Of a stretch of DNA of 64,000 nucleotides, positions 26,078 through 36,076 are shown in pieces. Each line of letters begins with the position of its first letter. The stretch's first letter is position 1. The position numbers and the translations under genes were made by a program. The notes below the pieces were generated by a model. That model searched no databases, had not been told where the DNA came from, and saw only the letters and a list, made by a program, of their open reading frames with translations. The stretch is from assembly GCF_024231755.1 (NCBI RefSeq), contig NZ_JAAEQH010000112.1, forward strand, positions 1 to 64,000. The letters are read 5' to 3'. This stretch comes from Neptuniibacter sp. Its GTDB lineage: Bacteria; Pseudomonadota; Gammaproteobacteria; Pseudomonadales; Balneatricaceae.

Positions 26078-26818
26078 ATGGCTAAAATTACTATGCGTGA
26101 CCTGCTGAAAGCAGGCGTTCACTTCGGTCACCAGACTCGTTACTGGAACCCAAAAATGTCCAAATTCATTTTTGGCGCTCGTAACAAGATTCATATTATC
26201 AACCTGGAGCACACTCTGCCTGCACTGAATGGTGCTCTGGACAGCATCCAGAACATGGCTTCCAACAAAAACAAAGTTTTGTTTGTTGGTACTAAACGCG
26301 CTGCTAGCAAGATCGTTAAAGAAGAAGCTTCTCGTGCAGGTATGCCATACGTAAACCACCGTTGGTTGGGTGGTATGCTGACTAACTACAAAACTATCCG
26401 TCAGTCTATTCGTCGTCTACGTGATCTGGAATCCCAGAGTTCAGACGGTACATTTGAAAAGCTGACTAAGAAAGAAGCTCTGATGCGTCAGCGTGAGATG
26501 GAAAAGCTTGAGCGCTCTATCGGTGGTATCAAAGAGATGGGCGGTCTGCCAGATGCTCTTTTCGTAATCGATGTTGATCACGAGCGTATCGCTGTAAATG
26601 AAGCAAACAAGCTGGGCATCCCTGTTATTGGTGTGGTTGATACAAACAGCAACCCAGATGGTGTTGATGTAGTTATCCCAGGTAACGACGATGCACTGCG
26701 TGCTATCCAGATTTACGTTAAGTCTGCAGCTGATGCTTGCCTGGAAGGTACAGAAGCAACTGCTGGCGATAAAAACGAATTCGTAGAAGTTGAAGAGAAT
26801 CAGGCTGCGGCTGAGTAA
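26078..26818 (+). CDS. rpsB: 30S ribosomal protein S2
   Basis: 246 residues. Begins with the S2 hallmark [20 protein letters not shown] and contains [18 protein letters not shown] and [11 protein letters not shown]-like segments. First gene of the rpsB-tsf-pyrH-frr series, separated from tsf by a terminator-like attenuator. Confidence 0.98.
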   Translation: MAKITMRDLLKAGVHFGHQTRYWNPKMSKFIFGARNKIHIINLEHTLPALNGALDSIQNMASNKNKVLFVGTKRAASKIVKEEASRAGMPYVNHRWLGGMLTNYKTIRQSIRRLRDLESQSSDGTFEKLTKKEALMRQREMEKLERSIGGIKEMGGLPDALFVIDVDHERIAVNEANKLGIPVIGVVDTNSNPDGVDVVIPGNDDALRAIQIYVKSAADACLEGTEATAGDKNEFVEVEENQAAAE

Positions 26819-26857
26819 TCTTGCTGTCAAAACAGTAGATTATTCTCTTTGACTTTA

Positions 26858-26881
26858 TGAGGGGGCCTGGCCCCCTTTTTT
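26858..26881 (+). terminator. Terminator/attenuator between rpsB and tsf
   Basis: GC-rich hairpin GGGGGCC-TGG-CCCCC (26861-26875) followed by six T's. It should reduce transcription from rpsB into tsf, as in other species where S2 and EF-Ts levels differ. Confidence 0.85.
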
Positions 26882-26925
26882 GGATTTTTTGATTAACCCG
26901 CGACTATTTATAGGGGTATTCGATA

Positions 26926-27786
26926 ATGGCGAAAATTTCCGCTGCACTGGTTAAAGATCTGCGCGACCGTACTGGTCTGGGCATGATGGAATGTAAAAAA
27001 GCACTTCAGGGTGCTGATGGTGATGTTGAAAAAGCGATTGAAGAGCTGCGTAAAGCATCTGGTATGAAAGCGGCTAAAAAAGCTGGCCGTACTGCTGCTG
27101 AAGGTGTTGTAGTAATCAAAGTTGCTGATGATTCTAGTTATGCGGTTGCTGTAGAAGTTAACTCAGAAACTGATTTTGCTGCACGTGATGAAGGTTTCCT
27201 GGCGTTTGCTGATGTTGTTCTGGAAAAAGCATTTGCTGACAAAGCTACTGATGTTGAAGCTTTGATGGCGGGTGAGTTGACCGAAAAGCGTGATGCGCTG
27301 GTACAGAAGATCGGTGAAAATATCGGTGTTCGTCGCGTATTCCTGGTTGAAGGTGGTGTTGTTGGTGCATACGTGCACAGCAATAACAAGATTGCTGCAC
27401 TGGTTCAGCTTGATGGCGGTAACGAAGAAACAGCTAAAGATATCGCTATGCATGTTACAGCGGTAAATCCTCAGGTTGTTAGCAAAGAAGATATGCCTGC
27501 TGAAGCTGTAGAGAAAGAGAAAGAGATCATTCTTGCTCAGCCAGATATGGCTAGCAAGCCTGCTGAGATCGCAGAGAAGATGGTTGTCGGTCGTATCAAC
27601 AAGTTCCTGGCTGAGAACAGCCTGGTTGAGCAGGCGTTCGTTAAGAACCCTGAGCAGAAAGTTGGTCAGGTTGCTAAAGATGCTGGCGCAACCGTTACTT
27701 CTTTCACTCGCGTAGAAGTGGGTGAAGGTGTTGAAGTTGAAGAAGTGGACTTCGCTGCAGAAGTTGCTGCTCAGCTGAACGGCTAA
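26926..27786 (+). CDS. tsf: Translation elongation factor Ts
   Basis: 286 residues. The N-terminal UBA-like domain and the TDxxF-type EF-Tu contact segment are clear ([19 protein letters not shown], residues ~9-27). The core dimer-type domains follow with [15 protein letters not shown]. It exchanges GDP for GTP on EF-Tu. Ends at a perfect hairpin before pyrH. Confidence 0.98.
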   Translation: MAKISAALVKDLRDRTGLGMMECKKALQGADGDVEKAIEELRKASGMKAAKKAGRTAAEGVVVIKVADDSSYAVAVEVNSETDFAARDEGFLAFADVVLEKAFADKATDVEALMAGELTEKRDALVQKIGENIGVRRVFLVEGGVVGAYVHSNNKIAALVQLDGGNEETAKDIAMHVTAVNPQVVSKEDMPAEAVEKEKEIILAQPDMASKPAEIAEKMVVGRINKFLAENSLVEQAFVKNPEQKVGQVAKDAGATVTSFTRVEVGEGVEVEEVDFAAEVAAQLNG

Positions 27787-27804
27787 GTTGCTGTAAAACC
27801 TTTC

Positions 27805-27840
27805 GATTGCGCATGTTCTGCATGCGCAATCCCTCCTTTT
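27805..27840 (+). terminator. Terminator after tsf
   Basis: Perfect 11-bp stem (GATTGCGCATG and its complement, 27805-27831) with a 5-base loop, followed by a pyrimidine-rich run (CCTCCTTTTCC). It separates tsf from pyrH. Confidence 0.8.
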
Positions 27841-27883
27841 CCTGCTACACTCTCGTGATCTCAAATTCTGTGGAGATATACGG

Positions 27884-28642
27884 ATGCCTTCTACCGAAAA
27901 ACAATCAAAATATAAACGTATTCTGCTCAAATTGAGCGGTGAAGCCCTGATGGGTGAAGAGAGCTTTGGTATCGACTCCAATGTTCTGAATCGTATGGCT
28001 TTGGAAATAGGTCAGTTGGTAGGCATCGGGGTGCAGGTAGGTATGGTTATCGGTGGTGGTAACCTGTTTCGAGGCGCTGCGCTTAATGCTGCAGGGTTGG
28101 ATCGTGTAACTGGCGACCATATGGGTATGCTGGCAACAGTGATGAATGCCTTGGCAATGCGTGATGCTCTTGAACGAAGTAATATTAATACCCGTGTAAT
28201 GTCCGCTATACCAATGAGCGGTGTTGTGGATCACTATGATCGCCGTAATGCGATGCGTTATCTTAATCAGGGCGATGTGGTGATCTTTGCGGCTGGCACA
28301 GGTAACCCTTTCTTTACTACCGATTCAGCGGCTTGTTTACGTGGTATCGAAGTAGAAGCTGATGTAGTACTGAAAGCGACTAAGGTAGATGGTGTCTATA
28401 CGGCTGATCCGGTAAAAGATCCGACAGCGCGCCGTTATCGTCATCTTAGTTATGATGAAGTTTTGGAACAGCAGCTGGGTGTAATGGATCTAACGGCAAT
28501 CTGCCTGACTCGTGATCATGATATGCCTGTGCGTGTCTTTAATATGAATAAACCAGGTGCCCTGGCGAGCCTTGTAGTAGGCGGAGATGAGGGTACTCTG
28601 ATTGATTGCTGTGAGACGGTTGGAGAAAAATATGCTGAATGA
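27884..28642 (+). CDS. pyrH: UMP kinase
   Basis: 252 residues of the amino acid kinase fold, phosphorylating UMP to [13 protein letters not shown] (residues ~14-23), [10 protein letters not shown] and [11 protein letters not shown] motifs are all present. The last 11 bases overlap frr. GTG/ATG choice is simple: ATG at 27884 follows GGAGATA. Confidence 0.98.
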   Translation: MPSTEKQSKYKRILLKLSGEALMGEESFGIDSNVLNRMALEIGQLVGIGVQVGMVIGGGNLFRGAALNAAGLDRVTGDHMGMLATVMNALAMRDALERSNINTRVMSAIPMSGVVDHYDRRNAMRYLNQGDVVIFAAGTGNPFFTTDSAACLRGIEVEADVVLKATKVDGVYTADPVKDPTARRYRHLSYDEVLEQQLGVMDLTAICLTRDHDMPVRVFNMNKPGALASLVVGGDEGTLIDCCETVGEKYAE

Positions 28643-29189
28643 AATTACTCAGGATGCTGGCGAACGCATGCAGAAGAGCGTTGATGCTCTGGTAACAAAT
28701 TTCAAGAAAATCCGTACTGGGCGTGCCCATCCAAGTATTCTAGAAGGTGTTCAGGTTTCCTATTATGGCTCTGATGTTCCGCTAAGCCAGGTGGCTAACA
28801 TCTCTGTTGAAGATGGTCGTACGCTTTCTATCGTGCCTTGGGAAAAACCGATGGTGCCGGTAATTGAGAAGGCTATCATGACTTCTAACCTGGGTCTGAA
28901 TCCTGCTACTGCAGGTGAGAATATCCGTGTGCCTATGCCACCGCTTACTGAAGAAACCCGTAAAGGTTATATCAAGCAGGCGCGCCAGGAAGCTGAAGGT
29001 GCGCGAGTTGCTATCCGGAATATCCGCCGTGATGCAAATGGCGATCTCAAGGAGCTTTTGAAAGAGAAAGAGATTACGGAAGATGATCAGCGCCGTGGCG
29101 AAGATCAGATTCAGAAAGTTACGGATAAGCATGTTGCAGAGGTTGATAGCCTACTGGAACAGAAAGAAAAAGATCTAATGGAAATCTGA
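28632..29189 (+). CDS. frr: Ribosome recycling factor
   Basis: 185 residues when started at the ATG at 28632, equal to the usual RRF length; an upstream in-frame start at 28602 would add residues not found in the family. Contains the [13 protein letters not shown] region and the long three-helix bundle ending in [12 protein letters not shown]. Splits post-termination ribosomes together with EF-G. It overlaps pyrH by 11 bases, with GGAG inside pyrH serving as the ribosome-binding site. Confidence 0.97.
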   Translation: MLNEITQDAGERMQKSVDALVTNFKKIRTGRAHPSILEGVQVSYYGSDVPLSQVANISVEDGRTLSIVPWEKPMVPVIEKAIMTSNLGLNPATAGENIRVPMPPLTEETRKGYIKQARQEAEGARVAIRNIRRDANGDLKELLKEKEITEDDQRRGEDQIQKVTDKHVAEVDSLLEQKEKDLMEI

Positions 29190-29196
29190 TCAAAAA

Positions 29197-29220
29197 CAGT
29201 GGCGCTGCAAGGCGCCACTG
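29197..29220 (+). terminator. Hairpin between frr and uppS
   Basis: Perfect 9-bp stem CAGTGGCGC/GCGCCACTG with a 6-base loop, ending 9 bases before the uppS ATG. The following GCATTTCTC is a poor T-run, so it may be a weak terminator or a structure that limits uppS translation. Confidence 0.6.
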
Positions 29221-29229
29221 GCATTTCTC

Positions 29230-29991
29230 ATGGCAGTTGACGCAAACTCAGACAATTCAGCTAAATCAGCACCAAGGCACATTGCCATCATTATGGATGG
29301 TAATAATCGTTGGGCTAAAGAACGTCGTTTGCCGGGTTTAGCCGGGCATAAAGCGGGGGTGGATTGCGTTAAATCTGTCATTGAAGGTTGCATAGAGCAG
29401 GGTGTTGGAGCTCTGACTTTGTTTGCCTTTAGTTCAGAGAATTGGAAGCGTCCGCCTCTTGAAGTTAAGGGGTTGATGGAGCTGTTTAAGCTTGCTCTTG
29501 ATCGAGAGTCTAAAAAACTTCAGAAGAATAATATCCGTCTTCGAGTGATTGGCGATAAGAGTGCTTTTAGTCAATCTCTGCAGAAAAAGATTCAGCATGC
29601 TGAAGAACTGACAGCTGGTTGTGATGGTTTGCAACTCAATATTGCTGCAAATTATGGCGGTCGCTGGGATATAGTCAGTGCGGCTAAACGTGTGGCTGAA
29701 GCCTGTGTTGGAGGTGAACTCGCACTCTCTGATATCAGTGAAGAGCTTTTTTCAGAGTATATTTCGCTTTCAGCTTTGCCAGAGCCTGATTTGTGTATTC
29801 GTACTGGTGGTGAGCAGCGAATCAGCAATTTTCTGATATGGCAGTTTGCCTACACCGAGTTTTTCTTTTCCGATCTGTACTGGCCAGATTTTGACAAAAA
29901 CGCCCTTGGCCAGGCTATCGATAGTTATGGTCGTCGTGAACGTCGTTTTGGGCGTACCAGCGAGCAGTTAGAGGCAGAGAAGAATGCTTAA
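29230..29991 (+). CDS. uppS: Undecaprenyl diphosphate synthase
   Basis: 253-residue cis-prenyltransferase that extends farnesyl diphosphate with isopentenyl units to the C55 carrier for cell-wall synthesis. Catalytic Asp in IIMDGNNRWAKERRLPG (residues ~20-36), then FAFSSENWKRP and RTGGEQRISNFLIWQ. No clear ribosome-binding site precedes the ATG, which sits just after a hairpin. It overlaps cdsA by 8 bases. Its IPP substrate is the product of the pathway whose dxr, ispD and ispF genes are missing from these loci. Confidence 0.97.
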   Translation: MAVDANSDNSAKSAPRHIAIIMDGNNRWAKERRLPGLAGHKAGVDCVKSVIEGCIEQGVGALTLFAFSSENWKRPPLEVKGLMELFKLALDRESKKLQKNNIRLRVIGDKSAFSQSLQKKIQHAEELTAGCDGLQLNIAANYGGRWDIVSAAKRVAEACVGGELALSDISEELFSEYISLSALPEPDLCIRTGGEQRISNFLIWQFAYTEFFFSDLYWPDFDKNALGQAIDSYGRRERRFGRTSEQLEAEKNA

Positions 29992-30796
29992 ACAGCGTTT
30001 TTTAACCGCAATCGTTTTGGCGCCTTTGGCTCTGTTTGGTGTTTTTGGCCTCCCATTAGAATATTTTGTCTATCTCTTAGATATGGTCATGCTTCTGGCG
30101 GCTTGGGAATGGGCTAATTTGTCGGGCTTTACTGAAGGTAAAAAGCGTTACAGCTACGTGGCTACAATAGCTGTAATTGTAGCTGCCAGTCATGCCTTCT
30201 ACACTCTTCTACCTGTAAATGAAATTCTACTTATTTCCGTGCTATGTTGGTTTGTTGCGCTATATTGGGTTCTGAAATTTCCTGCTGGAAATGGTTGGCG
30301 CGCAGAATGGCAGAGGGCGTTGATTGGCGTTGTTGTTCTTATGCCTTGTTGGTTTGCCTTTGTGCAGCTGAAAGCCGGGGAAAGTGGTGAGTTACTCATT
30401 CTGCTGCTTTTCTTATTGGTTTGGGGAGCGGATGTCGGCGCGTATTTTTCGGGAAAGAAATTTGGCTGTAACAAGCTGGCCCCAAATGTAAGCCCTGGAA
30501 AAACCCGTGAGGGTGTTTATGGTGGGCTGTTAGCTTGTGTGATTGTGGCACTAATCTTTGCGATCTTTGAGGCCGCTTCAGTGGGGCAGGCAATTGTGCT
30601 GCTATTACTTTCGATTATTGTTGGTTGCTTCTCTGTATTGGGTGATCTGTTTGAAAGCATGATGAAGCGTTACCGTGGTATCAAAGATAGTAGTCAGCTT
30701 TTACCTGGCCATGGCGGGATCTTGGACCGCATCGATAGTCTTACTTCCGCGGCACCTTTGTTTGTCGTGGGTATGCAGTTTATAGCTACAATCTGA
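29984..30796 (+). CDS. cdsA: Phosphatidate cytidylyltransferase
   Basis: 270-residue polytopic membrane enzyme making CDP-diacylglycerol from phosphatidate and CTP, the branch point of phospholipid synthesis. The family signature is complete near the C-terminus (SMMKRYRGIKDSSQ through LLPGHGGILDRIDS, ~220-250). It overlaps uppS by 8 bases and ends 7 bases before rseP. In Pseudomonas dxr lies exactly here, and it is absent. Confidence 0.96.
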   Translation: MLKQRFLTAIVLAPLALFGVFGLPLEYFVYLLDMVMLLAAWEWANLSGFTEGKKRYSYVATIAVIVAASHAFYTLLPVNEILLISVLCWFVALYWVLKFPAGNGWRAEWQRALIGVVVLMPCWFAFVQLKAGESGELLILLLFLLVWGADVGAYFSGKKFGCNKLAPNVSPGKTREGVYGGLLACVIVALIFAIFEAASVGQAIVLLLLSIIVGCFSVLGDLFESMMKRYRGIKDSSQLLPGHGGILDRIDSLTSAAPLFVVGMQFIATI

Positions 30797-30803
30797 ATCG
30801 CCT

Positions 30804-32159
30804 ATGGAACTGCTGCATACGATTGTCATCACAATTATTACCTTGGGTATCTTAGTTACCATTCATGAGTGGGGGCATTTCTATGTCGCCAGAAGGTGTG
30901 GTGTCAAAGTATTGCGTTTTTCTGTTGGATTCGGGAAAGCAATTTATACCTGGAAAGATAAGCAGGACACCGAATATGCAATAGCTACCATCCCCTTGGG
31001 TGGCTATGTGAAAATGTTGGATGAACGCGAAGGTGATGTGCCCGAATCTCAGCTGGAACAGGCATTTAACCGTAAGCCTGTAATGCAGCGTATTGCTATC
31101 GTCGCTGCGGGTCCGTTAGTAAATCTTATTTTCGCGGTTTTTGCTTATTGGTTCATGTTTACGACAGGGGTTTCGACTGTAGCTCCCGTAATTGGCAAAG
31201 TTACCCCGGATACGCCAGCTTACACAGCTAATATCCCTTCTAATGCTGAAATTGTCTCTGTTGATGGTCATAAGACCCTATCTTGGGATGAGGTTAATTT
31301 ACGTTTAGTTGCTCGGGTGGGGGAAAGTGGCCCTCTCCTTATACAGATTAAAGAGGATGGCTCTTCATTAGTTCGAGAGTATCAGATCCAGTTATCTGAC
31401 TGGCGTGTTGATGTTGAAACAGAATCGCCCGTTACAGCTTTAGGTCTTGTACCTTGGCGTCCAGATGTTCCTGCTCAAATAGGTCGTCTGGTTAAAAATG
31501 GTCGTGCGGAATCAGCCGGTTTACAGGTTGGCGATCTTATCACTGCAGCAGATGGTGTGCCTGTTAGGGATTGGTACCACCTGGTCAGTTTTATTCAGGA
31601 AAAGCCTGAACAGCTTCTTGAGCTTGTGGTTTCTAGAGAGGACCAGGAATTAGCCCTATCTATCACACCTGCTGAGAAAATAGCAGATGATGGGCGCCGT
31701 TATGGTTTTATTGGTGCTGCTGCGCAGAGTGTGAGTTGGCCTGAAGAGTATCAAAGAACGCTACAGTATGGTTTCGTTCAGGCGGCAGTCAGTGCACTGG
31801 ATAAAACATTGCAGATGATTTCTTTAACGCTGGAATCGATTTGGAAAATGATCGAGGGCGTTATCTCTGTAAAAAACTTGAGTGGCCCGATAACCATTGC
31901 TAAAGTGGCGAGTGCTTCGGCTTCCTCGGGCTTGGAATCTTATATCAGTTTTCTGGCTTATCTGAGTATAAATTTGGGGATTCTTAATCTGCTGCCTATT
32001 CCAGTTCTCGATGGGGGGCATCTTCTGTACTATACGGTTGAGCTGGTTACAGGTAAGCCTGTAAGCGAGCGAGTACAGATAATTGGCTTAAAGATAGGTA
32101 TGGCACTGTTGTTTACCTTGATGTTTGTAGCTTTGTTTAACGACTTTATGAGATTGTGA
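30804..32159 (+). CDS. rseP: Site-2 intramembrane protease RseP
   Basis: 451 residues. Zinc motif HEWGH (residues ~22-26) lies in the first membrane helix. Two periplasmic PDZ domains follow, then the second metal-ligand motif in NLLPIPVLDGGHLL near residue 395. It cleaves anti-sigma factor RseA in the envelope stress pathway and clears remnant signal peptides. It is 7 bases after cdsA and 47 bases before the chosen bamA start. Confidence 0.97.
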   Translation: MELLHTIVITIITLGILVTIHEWGHFYVARRCGVKVLRFSVGFGKAIYTWKDKQDTEYAIATIPLGGYVKMLDEREGDVPESQLEQAFNRKPVMQRIAIVAAGPLVNLIFAVFAYWFMFTTGVSTVAPVIGKVTPDTPAYTANIPSNAEIVSVDGHKTLSWDEVNLRLVARVGESGPLLIQIKEDGSSLVREYQIQLSDWRVDVETESPVTALGLVPWRPDVPAQIGRLVKNGRAESAGLQVGDLITAADGVPVRDWYHLVSFIQEKPEQLLELVVSREDQELALSITPAEKIADDGRRYGFIGAAAQSVSWPEEYQRTLQYGFVQAAVSALDKTLQMISLTLESIWKMIEGVISVKNLSGPITIAKVASASASSGLESYISFLAYLSINLGILNLLPIPVLDGGHLLYYTVELVTGKPVSERVQIIGLKIGMALLFTLMFVALFNDFMRL

Positions 32160-32206
32160 TTAGGTGTAATCACAATTAACTATTAATGGATAATAAGACG
32201 TATTTC

Positions 32207-34519
32207 ATGAAACGCGGCATTGGATTTCTGGTAGCGCTATTTTTCTGGAGCTCACTGGCTCAGGCAAATAATTCATCTTTTGTAGTTGAGGATATTCGAC
32301 TGGAAGGTTTGCAGCGGGTTTCTCCAGGTATTGTATTCCGTAATTTTCCAGTAAATGCGGGTGATCTGGTCAGCTCTTCACAACTAGCGAAAGCTAGCCG
32401 TAAGTTATTTAAATCAGGTTATTTTGAAGATATACAGTTGCTACGGGACGATGGTGTATTAGTCCTGAAGATTCAGGAACGACCTGCTATAAGCCTGATT
32501 AAGCTAGATGGTAATAAGGTTCTAGAAGATGAGGCTCTTCTGGAGGGCTTGAGACAGACGGGACTTCAAGAAGGTGATGTTTTTAAGCGAGCAGCACTTG
32601 AGCAGATAAAACAAGATTTGGTTCGAGTCTATGCATCACAAGGCCGATATGGCGCTTCGGTTGATACTGAAGTGGAGCCTATGCCTGGAAATCGTGTCGC
32701 TCTGAATATCAATATTAAAGAGGGACGTGTTGCGACGATTCAACATATTAATATCGTTGGTAACAGTGTTTATTCAGATGAAGAGTTAAAAGAACTCTTT
32801 TCTTTGAAGCTTCCAAGCTTCTGGTCTTTCTATAAGAAAGATGACCGTTATGCTCGTCAGAAACTATCAGGTGATTTAGAGCGACTTCGTTCTTATTATC
32901 TGGATAGTGGATATGTGAATTTCTCTATCGATTCCACGCAGGTATCTATCACGCCTGATAAGAGCAATGTGTATATCACTGTGAATGTGACAGAGGGTGA
33001 AAAATATACCATTCGCGATGTGGGCGTTGCCGGCGAGATGGTTGTTTCGGAAGAAGAGCTGTTAGATGTTGTTCGAGTCGAAAAAGGTCAAACTTTCTCA
33101 CGCCGGTTGATCACTGAATCTCAGAAAGCGCTTGAGAAGAAGGTTGGGGATGCAGGTTATATGTTTGCGAATATATCACCTGCGCCTGAATTGAATGATG
33201 ATAATACGGTTACAGTTAAATTCTTCCTCAATCCAGGAAAGCGTACATATGTACGAAGAATTAACATTAATGGCAATACCCGAACTGCAGATGAAGTGGT
33301 GCGCCAGCATCTGAAACAGATGGAGGCAGGTATAGCATCCAATGAGCTTATTGAGCAGTCAAAGATAAAATTGGAAAAGACCGGGTACTTTAAGTCTGTA
33401 AATGTTGAAACGAGACCTGTTCCAGGAACTGATGATCAGGTCGATCTAGTGTATAGCGTTGCTGAACAGCAGTCTGGTTCCTTTTCTGCAAGCCTGGGCT
33501 TTTCTCAGAGTTCAGGCATTATCCTCGGCTTCCAGCTGAAGCAGGATAATTTCCTGGGTACTGGTAATAAAGTGGGTATTGGTATTTCTAACAGTGATAC
33601 CTTAACTGAGTACTCTTATAGTTTTGTAGATCCTTACTATACAGTTGATGGTGTGAGTCGAGGGTTTGAATTTTACTTCAGAGAGCGAGACTTTGACGAG
33701 GATAACACCAGTTCATTTTCGACAGATGAGTTTGGTGGTGGCATTAACTTTGGTTACCCGATTGATGATTATCAGCGCTTGAGCTTTGGCTTAACTGCCG
33801 AGCAGGTGACTGTTAATACGAATACTTCATATACTCCGGCAGAAATTACTCAATATCTGAATGATGAAGGTAATGATTACCTTAACTTTATTCTGAAAGC
33901 GGGCTGGAGTGATAATCATCTAAATAGAGGCTTTTTCCCAACGAAAGGTTATTCGCAGGGGGCTTCAATTGAGATTGGTCTTCCTGGAAGTGATCTGAGC
34001 TATTACAAAGCGCACTACAATGCTAAGTGGTATCAGCCACTGACAGATGATCGTTTCTGGGTGTTCTCATTGAAGGGGCGTCTGGGTTATGGCGGAGAGC
34101 TTGGTAGCAACGAGTATCCGTTTTATAAGCATTTCTTTGCAGGCGGTTTAAAAACCGTACGTGGTTACGAGCAAAACTCATTAGGCCCAAGGGATTCATT
34201 GGATGATCCTTTTGGTGGGGATGTAATGGTTGCAGGTGGCGCTGAATTTATCTTTCCAGCTCCGTTCGTAAAAGATAAAACTTCGTGGCGTACGTTGTTC
34301 TTTGTTGATGCGGGTAACGTGTTTGATACAGATTGCTCATCAGTTTCTACTAATTGCGAAAGTGGGGTCAAACTGGATGAGTTGCGTGTATCAGCGGGTT
34401 TTGGTTTGAGTTGGTTAACACCAATTGGGCCGTTGTCTATCGCTTTGGCAACACCGCTTAACGATAAAGAAGATGATGAAACTGAATTCTTCCAGTTCGC
34501 ACTGGGTCAGACTTTCTAA
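32207..34519 (+). CDS. bamA: Outer-membrane protein assembly factor BamA
   Basis: 770 residues from the ATG at 32207, which gives the signal peptide Met-Lys-Arg-Gly...Ala-Gln-Ala; an upstream ATG at 32186 would add seven residues. Five POTRA domains (residues ~20-420) are followed by a 16-strand Omp85 barrel ending in Phe. The VRGY-type motif in lid loop L6 is visible (TVRGYEQNSLGPRD). It is the core of the BAM complex that inserts outer-membrane beta barrels. Placed between rseP and skp, as usual. Confidence 0.97.
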   Translation: MKRGIGFLVALFFWSSLAQANNSSFVVEDIRLEGLQRVSPGIVFRNFPVNAGDLVSSSQLAKASRKLFKSGYFEDIQLLRDDGVLVLKIQERPAISLIKLDGNKVLEDEALLEGLRQTGLQEGDVFKRAALEQIKQDLVRVYASQGRYGASVDTEVEPMPGNRVALNINIKEGRVATIQHINIVGNSVYSDEELKELFSLKLPSFWSFYKKDDRYARQKLSGDLERLRSYYLDSGYVNFSIDSTQVSITPDKSNVYITVNVTEGEKYTIRDVGVAGEMVVSEEELLDVVRVEKGQTFSRRLITESQKALEKKVGDAGYMFANISPAPELNDDNTVTVKFFLNPGKRTYVRRININGNTRTADEVVRQHLKQMEAGIASNELIEQSKIKLEKTGYFKSVNVETRPVPGTDDQVDLVYSVAEQQSGSFSASLGFSQSSGIILGFQLKQDNFLGTGNKVGIGISNSDTLTEYSYSFVDPYYTVDGVSRGFEFYFRERDFDEDNTSSFSTDEFGGGINFGYPIDDYQRLSFGLTAEQVTVNTNTSYTPAEITQYLNDEGNDYLNFILKAGWSDNHLNRGFFPTKGYSQGASIEIGLPGSDLSYYKAHYNAKWYQPLTDDRFWVFSLKGRLGYGGELGSNEYPFYKHFFAGGLKTVRGYEQNSLGPRDSLDDPFGGDVMVAGGAEFIFPAPFVKDKTSWRTLFFVDAGNVFDTDCSSVSTNCESGVKLDELRVSAGFGLSWLTPIGPLSIALATPLNDKEDDETEFFQFALGQTF

Positions 34520-34529
34520 GGGATAGATT

Positions 34530-35027
34530 ATGAATTTTAAAGTTGTATTGGGTTTTGTTCTGGCATTTGGTTTGAGTCTTTCTGCTCATGCTGAAAAGAT
34601 TGCGGTTCTGGGTGTTCAGGAAGCTTTGCTAGCATCTTCAGCTGCAAGCGATTTTCGTAAGAAGCTGAAGACTGAGTTTTCTAAAGAAGAGCAGAAGGTG
34701 CTTGATCTGGAAAAGCAGGTCAAAGTTGCTCGCGATAAAGTATCCAAGAATAAAGATCTGGTATCTGCGGATGAGCTGAAGAAGCTGAAAGTGCAGTTCC
34801 AGAAAGTGTTTGCTGAATATCAGCGCTCTGGACAGGCTCTGCAACAGAAAAGAATGCAGCGTGAGCAATCATTTATTCAAGAGATGCGCCCGATACTGGA
34901 TAAAGTTATTCGTGGTCTAATTGAGAAAGAAGGCTATGACGTAGTTGTTGCCAAGCAGGCTACTCTGTTTGCAAAAAAAGAGCTGGATATCACACCAAAA
35001 GTTGTTGAACTGCTAAATAAGCAGTAA
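34530..35027 (+). CDS. skp: Periplasmic chaperone Skp (OmpH)
   Basis: 165 residues: a signal peptide cut after Ala-His-Ala (~22), a short beta core and a long coiled-coil arm (residues ~45-135) typical of the jellyfish-shaped Skp trimer. It carries unfolded outer-membrane proteins to BamA, whose gene lies 10 bases upstream. AGGGAT serves as the ribosome-binding sequence. Confidence 0.93.
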   Translation: MNFKVVLGFVLAFGLSLSAHAEKIAVLGVQEALLASSAASDFRKKLKTEFSKEEQKVLDLEKQVKVARDKVSKNKDLVSADELKKLKVQFQKVFAEYQRSGQALQQKRMQREQSFIQEMRPILDKVIRGLIEKEGYDVVVAKQATLFAKKELDITPKVVELLNKQ

Positions 35028-35036
35028 GCCCGATTG

Positions 35037-36074
35037 ATGTCGAGACAAGAATATAGCCTGATCGAGTTGGCAGAGATAATTGCTGCAGATATTCAGGGAG
35101 ATGCAAACTATAGGGTTTCTTCAATTGGGACCTTGCAGTCTGCATCTTCGGAGCAGTTGACCTTTATTGCCAATCCAAAATATCAGAAGTACCTACCGAC
35201 TACGCAGGCAGGCGCTGTTATTCTTTCCGAGCAGGACCTCTCTTATTTCTCTGGTAATGCTTTAATTACAGCAAATCCTTATCTTGCTTATGCTCGGTTG
35301 AGCCAACTGTTTGCTCGTGACGTATTACTGTCTGCAGGTATTTCCCCTTCAGCAGAGGTGCATCCGTCTGCACAGATCAGTGGCTCTGCTACTGTCGCTG
35401 CTGGCGTTATTATTTCCGAAGATGTGAGAATTGCTGACAATGTAGTTGTAGGGCCAAATACTGTAATTGGCGCTGGCTGTATCGTTGGGGAAAATAGTCT
35501 TCTACAGGCAAATGTTACGCTTTATCCTGATGTGCATATCGGCAAAGAATGCTTGGTTCATAGTGGCGCGGTACTGGGTGCTGATGGCTTCGGTTTTGCC
35601 AATGAATCTGGTAAGTGGGTGAAAATTGCGCAGCTCGGTGGTGTGAGAATAGGTGATAATGTTGAAATTGGCGCCTGTACCACAATTGACCGAGGAGCGC
35701 TCGATAACACCGAAATTGGCAATGGTGTGATATTAGATAATCAGATCCAAATCGCCCATAACGTACAAATTGGTGAACATTCTGCCATTGCGGGCTGTAC
35801 CGCAGTTGCCGGAAGCACTAAAATTGGCGCAAATTGCACAATCGCCGGAGCATGTGGCATTACCGGTCACTTAGAAATTGCTGCTGGAACACATATTACT
35901 GCTATGTCCTTGGTTACTAAATCGATCAAAGAGCCAGGGGCTTATTCATCAGGCACTGGGATGTTGCCTACGAAAGAGTGGAAAAAAAGTGTTGTACGTT
36001 TCCGGCAGTTAGATGACTTATCCCGCCGCTTAAAGTCTCTAGAAGAAAAAGTTTTGAAAAGTAAGGGTTCTTAA
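35037..36074 (+). CDS. lpxD: UDP-3-O-(3-hydroxyacyl)glucosamine N-acyltransferase
   Basis: 345 residues from the ATG at 35037; a TTG directly before it is discounted. An N-terminal uridine-binding domain is followed by a left-handed beta-helix of hexapeptide repeats (residues ~100-300) and a C-terminal helix. The catalytic His is in [12 protein letters not shown]. Third step of lipid A synthesis. Nine bases after skp and 2 bases before fabZ. Confidence 0.96.
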   Translation: MSRQEYSLIELAEIIAADIQGDANYRVSSIGTLQSASSEQLTFIANPKYQKYLPTTQAGAVILSEQDLSYFSGNALITANPYLAYARLSQLFARDVLLSAGISPSAEVHPSAQISGSATVAAGVIISEDVRIADNVVVGPNTVIGAGCIVGENSLLQANVTLYPDVHIGKECLVHSGAVLGADGFGFANESGKWVKIAQLGGVRIGDNVEIGACTTIDRGALDNTEIGNGVILDNQIQIAHNVQIGEHSAIAGCTAVAGSTKIGANCTIAGACGITGHLEIAAGTHITAMSLVTKSIKEPGAYSSGTGMLPTKEWKKSVVRFRQLDDLSRRLKSLEEKVLKSKGS

Positions 36075-36076
36075 AA

